DNA of 64,000 bases from DASSUW01 sp963811895 (GCA_963811895.1 CAWETE010000013.1:1-64000), one strand, 5' to 3'. Positions 52,276 to 60,896 are shown, counted from the stretch's first letter. A program made the numbers and translations. The notes: generated by a model not told the origin, from the sequence alone.

Positions 52276-52335
52276 GGTTGCGGACAACCTGTCAGGGAGC
52301 CTTAGGGCAACCGAAACCGCCGATAAAACCTGCAG

Positions 52336-53160
52336 TCAGAGGTTGTCGCGCTCGGGCACCGCGATGCGCAGCGCGTACAGCGAGAGGGCGAGCAGCGCGA
52401 GCATCAGCGCGATCCAGAGGCCTGCGCCGCTGACGTCGTCCGGGTGCAGGAGCGGCAGAAGGAGCAGCAGGACGCTCCAGGCGGCGAGCGTGGCGTACGG
52501 GATCAGCGCCTCGGCCGGGCGCCTCAGCCCGAACGCGCAGCTCAGCAGCATCGTCCCGAACAGCATGTACCAGGCGGCGACGGCGCGGCCGAGCAGCGGC
52601 GTGAGCGGCCACGGCCAGTGCTCCCCGAGCTCGACCGGCGCCACGAACAGCGCGACGGCGCCCACCAGCACCAGCGCGCCGACGATCGCCGACACCAACC
52701 GAAGCGGCCGCAGCCGCGGATCGGCGCCCGGGTCGGGGTCGGCCGCGCGCCGCTGGCGGACGACGAGGAACGGCACGGCGAGCGGGACGCCGGCGTAGAC
52801 GATCGCCCACACCCAGGTCGGCACGTAGTCCCACTTGAAGCGGTCCTGGTGGATGATCGTCGCCGCCAGCAGCGTGGCCGCGAGCACCCACAGCGCGGCC
52901 GGGAGCGTCGAGAACGTGCGCCAGCGCGACGCCATCGCCAGCACGAGCCCGGTGGCGAGCGTGCCGGCCAGGAACCCGGCCCCGATGAACGCCGCGTTGA
53001 CCGCCGGCAGGATCGACCAGGCGTAGTCGGTGTCCGCGCGGCCCGGGACGAAGTAGAGGAACAGGCCGTTGAGGCCCGCGAGCACCAGCAGCACCCAGAT
53101 TCCGGCGCGGGTGAGCGCCTGGACGCTGCCGTCGGTGCGGGTCGGAGCGCTCGTGGTCAC
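52336..53160 (-). CDS. Seven-helix membrane protein of unknown function
   Basis: This is a 274-residue protein from GTG 53160. Hydrophobic segments lie near residues 18-38, 48-75, 82-102, 112-132, 155-178, 190-212 and 225-265 (LLLLLPLLHPDDVSGAGLWIALMLALLALSLYALRIAVP). The N-terminus is Arg/Asp-rich and cytoplasmic. No transporter signature or catalytic motif is seen. It is divergent or unlinked to its neighbours. Confidence 0.72.
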   Translation of the reverse strand: MTTSAPTRTDGSVQALTRAGIWVLLVLAGLNGLFLYFVPGRADTDYAWSILPAVNAAFIGAGFLAGTLATGLVLAMASRWRTFSTLPAALWVLAATLLAATIIHQDRFKWDYVPTWVWAIVYAGVPLAVPFLVVRQRRAADPDPGADPRLRPLRLVSAIVGALVLVGAVALFVAPVELGEHWPWPLTPLLGRAVAAWYMLFGTMLLSCAFGLRRPAEALIPYATLAAWSVLLLLLPLLHPDDVSGAGLWIALMLALLALSLYALRIAVPERDNL

Positions 53161-53197
53161 GCTCCGAGATTGCCAGTTCTCGCCGCCGCGCGAAAGG

Positions 53198-54205
53198 TCA
53201 GCGCGGGGCCGCGGTAGTCCGCCGGACCTCGAGCTCGAGCTCGAGCTGCACCTCCCGGGGCGGCGGCTCCTCGCCCTCGATCGCGGCGACGAGCCGCTCG
53301 ACCGCGCGGCGGCCGCTCTCCTCGAGCGGCTGGTGCACGGTGGTCAGCCCGATGTAGCTCGCGACCTCGAGGTCGTCGAAGCCGACCACGGAGACATCGC
53401 CGGGCACGGCGAGACCCAGGTCGCTCGCGGCCTCGAGCACGCCGAGGGCCTGCGTGTCGGAGGCGGCGAAGATCGCCGTCGGCGGCTCGGGGAGCGCGAG
53501 CAGCTCGCGCGTCAGGCGATGTGCCACGAGCCGGCCGTGCGGGCCCTGGCGCTGGAGCTCGGTCGTGATCGGGATGCCGGCAGCTTCGAGCGCGCGCCGG
53601 TAGCCCTCGCGCCGCCGGTCGCTGGACACGAACCCGAGGCCCGGGTCGGCGTGGTCGCCGACGAAGGCGATCCGCTCGTGCCCGAGCTCGACCAGGTGGC
53701 GCGTGGCGAGCGCGCCGCCGGCCACGTCGTCGATCCATAGGCACGGCAGCCGGGGATGGAAGGCGTCGAGCAGGACGACGCGGGCGCCGGACCGCAGGAA
53801 CGCATCGACCTCGCTGTCGCGCGGGGCGAGCGACACGATCAGCAGCCCGTCGCTGCGGTCGAGCGGCACGCCGTGGCCGAGGTACTCGTCGCGCTGCGCG
53901 GGGTTGGCGACGTTGCAGACGACGATGTCGTACTCCGTCTGGTCGAGCGCGGCGAGCATGCCGCGCATGCGCTGCACGGCGGATGGGTGCGTGAAGAAGG
54001 GGATCACCAGCGCGAGCGTCCGCGTGGCGCCGGTGACCAGCGAGCGGGCGCTGGCCCGCGGCCGGTACTCGAGCTCCGCCATGGCGGCCACGACCCGCGC
54101 GCGGGCGCGGCGGCTCACCTGGCCGTCGTTGAGCACGCGGGATACGGTGCTGGCCCCGACCCCTGCCTGGGCGGCGACGTCGGCGATGGTGGCGGTGCGC
54201 CGCAC
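53198..54205 (-). CDS. LacI-family transcriptional regulator
   Basis: This is a 335-residue protein from GTG 54205, with GAGAGGA about eight bases upstream. The DNA-binding domain is TATIADVAAQAGVGASTVSRVLNDGQVSRRARARVVAAMAELEYRPRASARSL. The sugar-binding-like core has ALVIPFFTHPS, GLLIVSLAPRDSEVDAFLRSGARVVLLDAFHP and VPGDVSVVGFDDLEVASYIGLTTVHQP, giving the PurR/GalR fold. The inducer is unknown. It is divergent from the GGDEF gene, with a nested palindrome in the 63-bp gap. Confidence 0.93.
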   Translation of the reverse strand: MRRTATIADVAAQAGVGASTVSRVLNDGQVSRRARARVVAAMAELEYRPRASARSLVTGATRTLALVIPFFTHPSAVQRMRGMLAALDQTEYDIVVCNVANPAQRDEYLGHGVPLDRSDGLLIVSLAPRDSEVDAFLRSGARVVLLDAFHPRLPCLWIDDVAGGALATRHLVELGHERIAFVGDHADPGLGFVSSDRRREGYRRALEAAGIPITTELQRQGPHGRLVAHRLTRELLALPEPPTAIFAASDTQALGVLEAASDLGLAVPGDVSVVGFDDLEVASYIGLTTVHQPLEESGRRAVERLVAAIEGEEPPPREVQLELELEVRRTTAAPR

Positions 54206-54230
54206 CCGCGAGATCCTCTCAGACGCCTGT

Positions 54231-54270
54231 ATTGTCAGCCGACCGCACCGCCGGTGCGGCAGGCGACAAT
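54231..54270. promoter_or_regulatory. Nested palindrome, candidate LacI-type operator
   Basis: The outer arms ATTGTC (54231-54236) and GACAAT (54265-54270) enclose the perfect inverted repeat CCGCACCG-C-CGGTGCGG (54243-54259). It lies between the divergent LacI-type and GGDEF genes and covers the ATG of the latter. Confidence 0.5.
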
Positions 54271-55885
54271 GATGGGTCGGGACCCGGAACAGCAAGGGGA
54301 GCTGCGCCGTACCGCTGAGCTGGCGTTCTCGGTGCTGGGCTCCCTGTCGGAGACCAGCGTCCTGGTCTTCGACACCGAGCTGCGGTACGTGCTCGCCGCC
54401 GGCGGCGCGCTGGCCGCGCACGGGTACGACGCCGGCCAGCTCGAGGGCCGCCACATGTCCGAGGTCGTGCAGGGGCCGAGCTACGAGCGCCTGGCCGCGC
54501 ACTACAAGGCGGCGCTGACCGGCGAGCGGCGGCGCTTCGAGCACCGGTCCGGCGACGGCACGCGGGTCTACGAGTTCGACGTGGCGCCGATCGACCAGGA
54601 CGGCGAGATCGTCGGCGGGCTCGCGATCTCGCGCGACATCACCGAGCGCAAGCAGGCCGAGCGCGCGCTGGCGCACAGCGCGCGCGAGTACCGCGACCTG
54701 GCCGAGCACGCCAGCGACGTCGTGTCGCGCTCGGACGAGGAGGGCGTGTACACGTACGTCTCGCCCGCCTCCGCGCGCGTCTACGGCCGGGCGCCCGAGG
54801 AGATGCTCGGCCGGTCGGTGTTCGAGTTCATGCATCCCGACGACCACGAGGCGCACCGCGCGCTCCGCGCGGAGCTGGCCGCCGGCGCCGACGAGGAGGT
54901 CGCGGAGCGGCGGATGGAGACCCCCGCCGGCGACTGGGTGTGGGTGGAGGCGCGCTGCCGCGCCCTGCGCGACGACGACGGGCAGTTCACCGGCGTGCAG
55001 TCGTCGGCGCGCGACATCTCCGACCGCAAGATGGCCGACGAGCAGTTCAGGACGGCGTTCGACGACGCGCTGGTCGGCATCGCGCTGGTCGCGCCCGACG
55101 GCACCTGGCTGCGCGCGAACGACTCGCTGTGCGGGATCGTCGGCTACACGCGCGAGCAGCTGTACGGCATGACCTTCCAGGACATCACCCACCCCGAGGA
55201 CCTCGACACCGACCTCGCCCAGCTCGAGGACACGCTCGCGGGCCGGCGGGCGGGCTACCAGATGGAGAAGCGCTACCTGCGCCCCGGCGGCCAGGTGGTG
55301 TGGGCGCTGCTGTCGGTCTCGCTCGTGCGCGACGCCGCCGGCGCTCCGCTCCATTTCATCTCTCAGATCCAGGACATCTCCGAGCGCAAGCGGCTCGAGT
55401 CCGAGCTGAGCCGGCTCGCCACGCGCGACGATCTCACCGGCCTCTACAACCGCCGCTTCTTCGAGCGCGAGGTCAAGCAGGCGCTGCGGCTGCTGCGCCG
55501 CCACGGCGGGCAGTCCTCGGTGCTGTTCGTCGACCTCGACCGCTTCAAGGAGGTCAACGACACGCTCGGGCACCAGTCCGGCGACGACCTGCTCAAGCAC
55601 GTCGCCCTCGTCCTCACCGGCCGGCTGCGCGAGAGCGACGTGATCGCGCGCCTCGGCGGCGACGAGTTCGCCGTGCTGCTGCCGCTGACCGGCGCCGACG
55701 GCGCGGCCGCCATCGTCAAGTCGCTCGAACAGGAGTTCATCGAGCGGCCCGCGCTGCTCGAGGGCCGGGCCGTGACGGCGAGCGCGAGCATCGGCGTCGC
55801 GGAGCTGGACGCCGAGCTCGACGTGGACGGGGTGCTGCGGCGGGCCGATCAGGCCATGTACGCCGTCAAGCGCTCACGCTCATGA
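54269..55885 (+). CDS. Three-PAS-domain diguanylate cyclase with I-site
   Basis: This is a 538-residue soluble protein (ATG 54269 or 54272). The PAS domains are near residues 20-130 (VLVFDTELRYVLAAGGALAAHGYDAGQLEGR), 140-265 (DVVSRSDEEGVYTYVSPASARVYGRAPEEMLGR) and 270-385 (FDDALVGIALVAPDGTWLRANDSLCGIVGYTREQL). The C-terminal cyclase has DDLTGLYNRRFFEREV, the GGDEF motif in ARLGGDEFAVLLPL and an inhibitory RxxD site (RESD) five residues before it. It makes cyclic di-GMP from two GTP in response to an unknown PAS signal. The 3' end overlaps the GST gene by six bases. Confidence 0.93.
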   Translation: MMGRDPEQQGELRRTAELAFSVLGSLSETSVLVFDTELRYVLAAGGALAAHGYDAGQLEGRHMSEVVQGPSYERLAAHYKAALTGERRRFEHRSGDGTRVYEFDVAPIDQDGEIVGGLAISRDITERKQAERALAHSAREYRDLAEHASDVVSRSDEEGVYTYVSPASARVYGRAPEEMLGRSVFEFMHPDDHEAHRALRAELAAGADEEVAERRMETPAGDWVWVEARCRALRDDDGQFTGVQSSARDISDRKMADEQFRTAFDDALVGIALVAPDGTWLRANDSLCGIVGYTREQLYGMTFQDITHPEDLDTDLAQLEDTLAGRRAGYQMEKRYLRPGGQVVWALLSVSLVRDAAGAPLHFISQIQDISERKRLESELSRLATRDDLTGLYNRRFFEREVKQALRLLRRHGGQSSVLFVDLDRFKEVNDTLGHQSGDDLLKHVALVLTGRLRESDVIARLGGDEFAVLLPLTGADGAAAIVKSLEQEFIERPALLEGRAVTASASIGVAELDAELDVDGVLRRADQAMYAVKRSRS

Positions 55886-56563
55886 CTTGACCGAGGCGAC
55901 GAAGCCGCGGACGTCCGCGGCGGGCTCCGAGTACGCCTCCCCGAGCGCCGACTCCATCGCGCTCATGAACTCCTCGGCCCAGTCCGGGAAGGGGTAGTCG
56001 ATCGCGCGCAGGAACTCGAGCGTCGCAGCCAGCCGGATGTCGGCGATCGAGGGGTGGTCGCCGCCGATGAACTTCTGGCCGTCCATGAAGTACGAGTGGA
56101 AGACCTCGAGCGGATCCGCGAGCGCCGCCTCGGCGTCCTTGGCCGCCTTCGCCTTCATGTCGTCGTCGGCCTCCGAGGTCGCCACCTCGCCCGCGTACTG
56201 CGGGAAGCCGAGCGTCGGATACGTGGCCCGCGCCAGCAGCGGATAGAAGGTCCCGATCAAGTAGAACATCGCGTTGTCGACCATCGCGCGGCGCCCGGGA
56301 TCGGTCGGATAGAACTGGTCGAGCCCGTGCTTGTTGCACAGGTAGGCCATGATCGCGCAGCTCTCGCCGAGCGTCCCCCTCGGCAGCCCTTCCTCCTCGA
56401 GCATCGGCGTCAGGTGGGCCGGGTACTTCTCGAGGTACTCGGGCTCGGACGTCTTGCCCCAGACGTCGACCTCCTCGAAGTCGAGCCCCGCCGCTCGCAC
56501 GAAGATCCGCACCGTCAAGTTGTTGACGCTGGGGGTGAGGATGTTGAGCGTGTTCGCAGCCAT
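55880..56563 (-). CDS. Glutathione S-transferase family protein
   Basis: This 227-residue protein has the thioredoxin-like N-domain NTLNILTPSVNNLTVRIFVRAAGLDFEEVDVWGKTSEPEYLEKYP, with SNN-type active-site residues in LTPSVNNLT and the cis-Pro/Glu-Ser region HLTPMLEEEGLPRGTLGESCAIMAYL. The all-helical C-domain includes GGDHPSIADIRLAATLEFLRAIDYPFPDWAEEF. Actinobacteria lack glutathione, so the thiol co-substrate may be mycothiol or ergothioneine (inference). It is the last gene of the four-gene operon. Confidence 0.88.
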   Translation of the reverse strand: MAANTLNILTPSVNNLTVRIFVRAAGLDFEEVDVWGKTSEPEYLEKYPAHLTPMLEEEGLPRGTLGESCAIMAYLCNKHGLDQFYPTDPGRRAMVDNAMFYLIGTFYPLLARATYPTLGFPQYAGEVATSEADDDMKAKAAKDAEAALADPLEVFHSYFMDGQKFIGGDHPSIADIRLAATLEFLRAIDYPFPDWAEEFMSAMESALGEAYSEPAADVRGFVASVKS

Positions 56564-56572
56564 GCGCTCCTC

Positions 56573-57157
56573 CTAGCGGTAGGGGTCCTTTGGTGACCGG
56601 TCGTCGGACAGCGACTCGCGCGAGCGCTCGGCGAGCCGCTCGATCGCGTCGGCGACGTGGACGCGGTCGATGTGGTGGTCGCCGCGCTCGACGCGGAGCT
56701 TGTGCGCTTCGAGCAGCACCTCGCCGTGCTGGTGGCCGAACGGCGGCTCGAAGCGGTAGGACGCGAGCTCGATCAGCAGGCCGAGCGGGTCCTCGAAGTA
56801 GATCGAGTCCATGAACCCGCGGTCCTTGACGCCGCTGTGCCGGATGCCGCGCTCGTCGAGTCGCTCCACCGTCTGGGCGAAGGTGGCCTGCGAGATCGAG
56901 AGCGCGACGTGGTGCACGCAGCCCGGGTCCGTCGCGGTACGGGTCGGGTCGGGCGTCCGATCCTCGTTGGTGAAGATCGTGATGAGGCGTCCGTCGCCGG
57001 GGTCGAAGTACAGGTGGCTCTCGGACGCGTTGTCGAGGTTCGGCTGCTCGAAGACGAAGGGCATGCCGAGCAGCCCCTCCCAGAAGTCGATCGAGGTCTG
57101 GCGGTCGGCGCCCACGATGGTGATGTGGTGGACGCCCTGGGTCTGAAGCTTTCTCAT
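56573..57157 (-). CDS. VOC-family ring-cleavage-dioxygenase-like protein
   Basis: This 194-residue protein has two VOC modules: GVHHITIVGADRQTSIDFWEGLLGMPFVFEQPNLDNASESHLYFDPGDGRLITIFTNE and GCVHHVALSISQATFAQTVERLDERGIRHSGVKDRGFMDSIYFEDPLGLLIELASYRFEPP. His at the first strand, His in CVHHVAL and Glu in LLIELAS could form the metal triad of extradiol dioxygenases. It starts at ATG 57157, four bases into the PaaK gene end. It is followed by a GST gene. It probably acts on the product made by the CoA-ligase/lyase pair (inference). Confidence 0.85.
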   Translation of the reverse strand: MRKLQTQGVHHITIVGADRQTSIDFWEGLLGMPFVFEQPNLDNASESHLYFDPGDGRLITIFTNEDRTPDPTRTATDPGCVHHVALSISQATFAQTVERLDERGIRHSGVKDRGFMDSIYFEDPLGLLIELASYRFEPPFGHQHGEVLLEAHKLRVERGDHHIDRVHVADAIERLAERSRESLSDDRSPKDPYR

Positions 57158-58374
57158 CGCTCAACCAGTTTCGATTTGTATTCGCTGCGCTGCAGCGTGC
57201 CCCACGGGACCAGCTCGACGCGAGTCTGAACGACGAGCACGCTGCGAAGCCGCTCGCGGATCGAATCGGCGAGCGCGGCGTCGGCCCGCGCGTCCTGCGC
57301 CAGCTCGACGCTCACGGGCAGCGGCGGCTCCTGCTTGACGCCGGCCGCCTGCGGCCGCACGAGGATGTGGCCGCTGACCTCGGGGGCGAAGCCGGACACC
57401 ACCTCGCGGACGGCGGAGGGGAAGACGTTGACGCCGCGGACGATCAGCATGTCGTCGGTGCGGCCGAGGCAGCGGATGCGCGGCCCGCCGCGCCCGCACG
57501 GGCACGGCGTCGTGCCCACCACGACGTGGTCGCGGGTGCGGAAGCGCAGCAGCGGGGCGGCGCGGTGGCGGAGGTGGGTCAGCACGAGCTCGCCGGTCGC
57601 GCCGTCCTCCATCGGCACGGCCTCGCCGGTCTCGGGGTCGATGAGCTCGGGATGGACGAAGCCGTGCGCGCCCAGGTGCATCCCGGCCTGCTGCTCGCAC
57701 TCGCCCCAGAGGCTGACGCCGATGTCGCCGATCCCCATCGCCTCGGTCACGCGCGCGCCCCAGCCGGCCTCGAGCTTGGCGCGGAACTCGGGCTCTCCGC
57801 CGCCGGGCTCGCCCGCGACGAGGACGCGCTCGACGCTCGAGCGGTCGAAGTCGCGCTCCACGAGATAGGCGGCGTACGACGGCGTCGTCACCACGGCCTC
57901 CGGCCGCAGCAGCTCGACCGCCTTGATGAGGCGGTCGGTGTTGCCGGTGCCGACCGGGATGTGGGTGAGGCCGAGCCGGTCGAAGGAGGCCAGCGCGGCG
58001 CCGGCCACGAACGGGCCGGCGTTGTAGGTGCTGACGATGCGCTGGCCCTTCTCGATGCCGGAGGCGGCGTAGCTGCGCGCCGAGCCGGTCACCCAGTTCT
58101 CGAGGTCCTGCGCGGTGAGCGGGATGTAGCTCGGCGTGCCGGTCGTGCCGCTCGTGGAGTAGATGCGGACGATCTCGTGCGGCTCGGCGCACAGGTGCGC
58201 GCCGATGGGGTTCTCGCGCGTGACGGTCGCCCGGATCTCGCTCTTGTCGGTGAGCGGGAGGGCGGCGATGTCCTCGAGCCCGCCGGGGTCGTGGCCCGCC
58301 AGCTTCTCGCGGTAGAAGGGCGAGCGCTCGAGCAGGTAGGCGATCTGCTCGCGGTACGCGGCGTCGTCACTCAT
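57154..58374 (-). CDS. Phenylacetate-CoA-ligase-like (PaaK) adenylate-forming enzyme
   Basis: This is a 406-residue protein from ATG 58374. The AMP-binding P-loop is RIYSTSGTTGTPSYIPLT. The adenylation core includes VLVAGEPGGGEPEFRAKLEAGWGARVTEAMGIGDIGVSLWGEC, FVHPELIDPETGEAVPMEDGATGELVLTHL, and the hinge RTDDMLIVRGVNVFPSAV. The C-terminal lid has the catalytic Lys in RSEYKSKLVER. It activates an aromatic or medium acid to its CoA ester. It overlaps the citryl-CoA-lyase-like gene by 8 bp and the VOC gene by 4 bp. Confidence 0.92.
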   Translation of the reverse strand: MSDDAAYREQIAYLLERSPFYREKLAGHDPGGLEDIAALPLTDKSEIRATVTRENPIGAHLCAEPHEIVRIYSTSGTTGTPSYIPLTAQDLENWVTGSARSYAASGIEKGQRIVSTYNAGPFVAGAALASFDRLGLTHIPVGTGNTDRLIKAVELLRPEAVVTTPSYAAYLVERDFDRSSVERVLVAGEPGGGEPEFRAKLEAGWGARVTEAMGIGDIGVSLWGECEQQAGMHLGAHGFVHPELIDPETGEAVPMEDGATGELVLTHLRHRAAPLLRFRTRDHVVVGTTPCPCGRGGPRIRCLGRTDDMLIVRGVNVFPSAVREVVSGFAPEVSGHILVRPQAAGVKQEPPLPVSVELAQDARADAALADSIRERLRSVLVVQTRVELVPWGTLQRSEYKSKLVER

Positions 58375-59128
58375 AGCGGATGGAGTGCTCGGCCGCGGAG
58401 GCCATGTGGAAGCCCAGCGGCTGCTCGCGCTCCTCGGCGAGGTGGGCGAGCAGGCCGGCGGTGCGGGCGAGGATCGGCACCGCCTTGACGACGCCGGCCG
58501 GGAACCCGAGGTCGAGCATCACGGCGGCGATCGGCATCGCCACGTTCATGGTCAGCGGCCGGCCGTAGGCCTCGGCCACCGCTTCGCGGACCTGGCGCGC
58601 CAGCGCGACGTGCTTCCCGCTGACCCCGCGCTCGTCGGCCAGCTCGAGGATCCGCTCGGCGCGCGGGTCGAGCGGCTTGTGCACCGGGTGGCCGAAGCCG
58701 GGGACGCGGCCGCCGGCGGCCCGGATGGCGCGCACCTCGGCGACCGGGTCGTCCTTCTCCAGCAGCCGCGCGCACTCCTCGGAGGTGCCGAGGATCACGG
58801 GCCCGGCGCCGAGGATCCCGGCGGCCACCGCGCCCTGCAGCGCGTTCGGGTCGGCCGACAGCGTCATCCGCGCGGCGACGTTGGTGGGCATCATCCCGTG
58901 CTCGGCGATGGCGACCAGCAGCAGGTCGAGGAAGTAGCGCTGGTCGTCGGTCGGCTCGCGGCCGGTGACCAGCAGGTGGAAGTACTCGGTGAAGGTCACC
59001 GACCCCATGAGCTCCGAGGTCAGGTCGCGGCCCCGCACCTCGACGCGGTCGGGGTGGGCCTGGCTGATGTGGCTGACCGGAGCCTCGCCTCCCATCGCGC
59101 CCGCGGAAGCTATTCGTTGCATGCGCAA
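58367..59128 (-). CDS. Citrate-synthase-fold protein, citryl-CoA-lyase-like
   Basis: This 253-residue protein is much shorter than citrate synthase (about 430). Family residues are seen in VSHISQAHPDRVEVRGRDLTSELMGSVTFTEYFHLLVTGREP, IAEHGMMPTNVAARM with the active His, GFGHPVHKPLDPR with the second His, and TAGLLAHLAEEREQPLGFHM with the Arg-region. Small members cleave citryl-CoA or do retro-aldol/Claisen chemistry on other acyl-CoAs. It is the first gene of the operon. The PaaK-type ligase downstream would supply a CoA ester, so an acyl-CoA lyase or synthase role is inferred. It is divergent from the TolB-like lipoprotein gene. Confidence 0.85.
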   Translation of the reverse strand: MRMQRIASAGAMGGEAPVSHISQAHPDRVEVRGRDLTSELMGSVTFTEYFHLLVTGREPTDDQRYFLDLLLVAIAEHGMMPTNVAARMTLSADPNALQGAVAAGILGAGPVILGTSEECARLLEKDDPVAEVRAIRAAGGRVPGFGHPVHKPLDPRAERILELADERGVSGKHVALARQVREAVAEAYGRPLTMNVAMPIAAVMLDLGFPAGVVKAVPILARTAGLLAHLAEEREQPLGFHMASAAEHSIRYE

Positions 59129-59176
59129 GCGTCAAGCGGGCCGGAACCGGCCCGGCGGAGCGGGTGTAGCGCAGGC

Positions 59177-60088
59177 ATGACGCGGATCGCGGTGCTGGTC
59201 GTCCTCGCCCTCGCGGCCGGTTGCGGCGGCGAGGACCGCGATCCGCCCGAGCCGCGGCCGACCGCCACGGTCGCCGAGGGCGACCGCTGGCCCGGCACCG
59301 TCGCGTACTCGGCCGAGGTCGGCCCGGCCACCGGGCTCGACCTCTTCGTCCGCGCGCCCGGCGGCAAGGCCCGCCGCCTGACCGACGGCGCCGTGAACGA
59401 GTTCTCGCCGTCCTGGGCGCCGGACGGCCGCTGGCTGGCCTTCCGCGTCAACCCGCCGCGCGGCGACGAGGGCGACATCTGGCGGATGCGCCGCGACGGC
59501 AGCGGCCGCCGCAACCTGACGCGCAGCCCCGGCGTGGCCGACTGGTCACCGGCCGTCTCGCCCGACGGCCGCCTGATCGCCTTCATGTCCTCGCGCGAGG
59601 GCACGCACGAGCTGTGGGTGATGGACGCCGGGGGCGGCAACGCTCGCCGGCTCACGCGGGCCGAGGAGCTGAGCGAGTACCCGAGCTGGTCGCCCGACGG
59701 GCGCTGGCTGGCCTTCGGCGCCAACCGCGCCGGCGGCTTCGAGATCGCCCGCATCGCCGCGGAGGGCGGGGAGGAGACGAACCTGACCGCGCATCCCGGC
59801 CGCGACCAGTGGCCCGCCGTCTCGCCGGACGGCGAGCGGATCGCGTTCATGTCCGACCGCGACGGCGGCGAGGACGTGTTCGTGATGCGTGCCGACGGCA
59901 CCGGCGTCCGCAACGTCACCCGCACCGCCGAGCTCTTCGAGAGTCATCCCACGTGGGCCGCCGACGGCCGGCTCACCTACTACCAGCACGCCGAAGGACC
60001 CGTACACGTGCGCGTCGACCCGCTCGACGGGACTGGCGGCCACACGCTGCCGATCGACGGCGCGTTCGTGTTCGACTGGACGCCGTAG
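59177..60088 (+). CDS. TolB-like beta-propeller lipoprotein
   Basis: This is a 303-residue protein from ATG 59177. The lipobox is LALAAGCGG (lipid-modified Cys about residue 16). The mature part has at least five PD40/WD40-like repeats: ADEF-type SPSWAPDGRWLAFR, WSPAVSPDGRLIAFMSSREG, YPSWSPDGRWLAFGANR, WPAVSPDGERIAFMSDRDGG and SHPTWAADGRLTYY, each with a VMRADGTG-like turn. Such propellers bind proteins or glycans at the envelope. It is attached outside the membrane and is followed after 9 bp by an alpha/beta hydrolase gene. Confidence 0.85.
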   Translation: MTRIAVLVVLALAAGCGGEDRDPPEPRPTATVAEGDRWPGTVAYSAEVGPATGLDLFVRAPGGKARRLTDGAVNEFSPSWAPDGRWLAFRVNPPRGDEGDIWRMRRDGSGRRNLTRSPGVADWSPAVSPDGRLIAFMSSREGTHELWVMDAGGGNARRLTRAEELSEYPSWSPDGRWLAFGANRAGGFEIARIAAEGGEETNLTAHPGRDQWPAVSPDGERIAFMSDRDGGEDVFVMRADGTGVRNVTRTAELFESHPTWAADGRLTYYQHAEGPVHVRVDPLDGTGGHTLPIDGAFVFDWTP

Positions 60089-60097
60089 GCTCCGCAC

Positions 60098-60877
60098 GTG
60101 GTCACCATGGACGTGAAGGGCGAGGGACCGCCGCTCGTGCTCGTCCACGGCGTGGCCACGAGCCGCTCGATCTGGCGCCACGTCGTGCCCGGCCTCGCGG
60201 AGCACCACCTGGTCGCCACCCCGGACATGCCCGGCTTCGGCGACTCGCCTCCGATCGGCCGCGGGTTCGTGCTCGAGGACGTGGCCGACGAGCTCGCCGA
60301 GGCGCTCGGCGGGTTGCCGGGGCCGGTCGACCTGCTCGGCAACTCGCTCGGCGGTGCCGTGGCGATCGTGCTGGCCGAGCGGCGGCCGGACCTCCTGCGG
60401 CGCCTGATCCTCGCCGCGCCGGCCGGGCTCGCGCCGCACCGCGCGCCGATCCCCGCGATCGCCGGGCGCGTGTCGGCGACCGTGGTCGCCGCCCGGCGGC
60501 GCGTCGCGCCGCGGCTGGTCGGCAACGCGTCCGCCCGGCGGGTGCTCCTCTACGGCCTCCTCACCGACCCCGCGGCCGCCTCCGCCGATGAGGCGCGCGC
60601 GACCATCGCGGCCTCGCGCGGAGCGAAGCGGGTGGGGCCCGCGGTCGCCGCCGTGGCGGCGGCCGACCTCCGGTCGCGCCTGGCGGAGCTGAAGGTGCCG
60701 GTCGCCTTCCTGTGGGGCGAGCGCGACCACCTGTTCCCGGTCGCCACGCTGGATGAGCTGCGCGCCCTCGTGCCGGGCGCCCGCGCCGAGGTCATCACCG
60801 GCGCCGGCCACGTGCCCCAGCTCGACCGGCCGGGCGAGTTCGTCGCTGCGGTCGATCGCCTGTTGGACCAAATGTAG
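60098..60877 (+). CDS. Alpha/beta-fold hydrolase
   Basis: This is a 259-residue protein (GTG 60098, or ATG 60107). The oxyanion strand is PPLVLVHGVATSRSIWRHVVPGLAEHH. The nucleophile elbow is LLGNSLGGAVAIVLA (G-N-S-L-G-G), the acid is in WGERDHLFPVATL and the base in ITGAGHVPQLDRPGEF. It would hydrolyse an ester, lactone or C-C bond. It shares a transcript with the TolB-like lipoprotein gene. Its stop codon lies within the inverted repeat that precedes the microcompartment genes. Confidence 0.9.
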   Translation: MVTMDVKGEGPPLVLVHGVATSRSIWRHVVPGLAEHHLVATPDMPGFGDSPPIGRGFVLEDVADELAEALGGLPGPVDLLGNSLGGAVAIVLAERRPDLLRRLILAAPAGLAPHRAPIPAIAGRVSATVVAARRRVAPRLVGNASARRVLLYGLLTDPAAASADEARATIAASRGAKRVGPAVAAVAAADLRSRLAELKVPVAFLWGERDHLFPVATLDELRALVPGARAEVITGAGHVPQLDRPGEFVAAVDRLLDQM

Positions 60878-60896
60878 ATATTGGTTGCATTTGGTC
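60866..60896. promoter_or_regulatory. Perfect 9-bp inverted repeat upstream of the microcompartment operon
   Basis: GACCAAATG (60866-60874) and CATTTGGTC (60888-60896) are separated by 13 bp (AT-rich). The left arm overlaps the end of the hydrolase gene. This is the only A/T-rich stretch nearby and lies 30 bp before the aminotransferase ATG. It is a likely operator, for example for a GntR-type regulator (inference). Confidence 0.6.
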
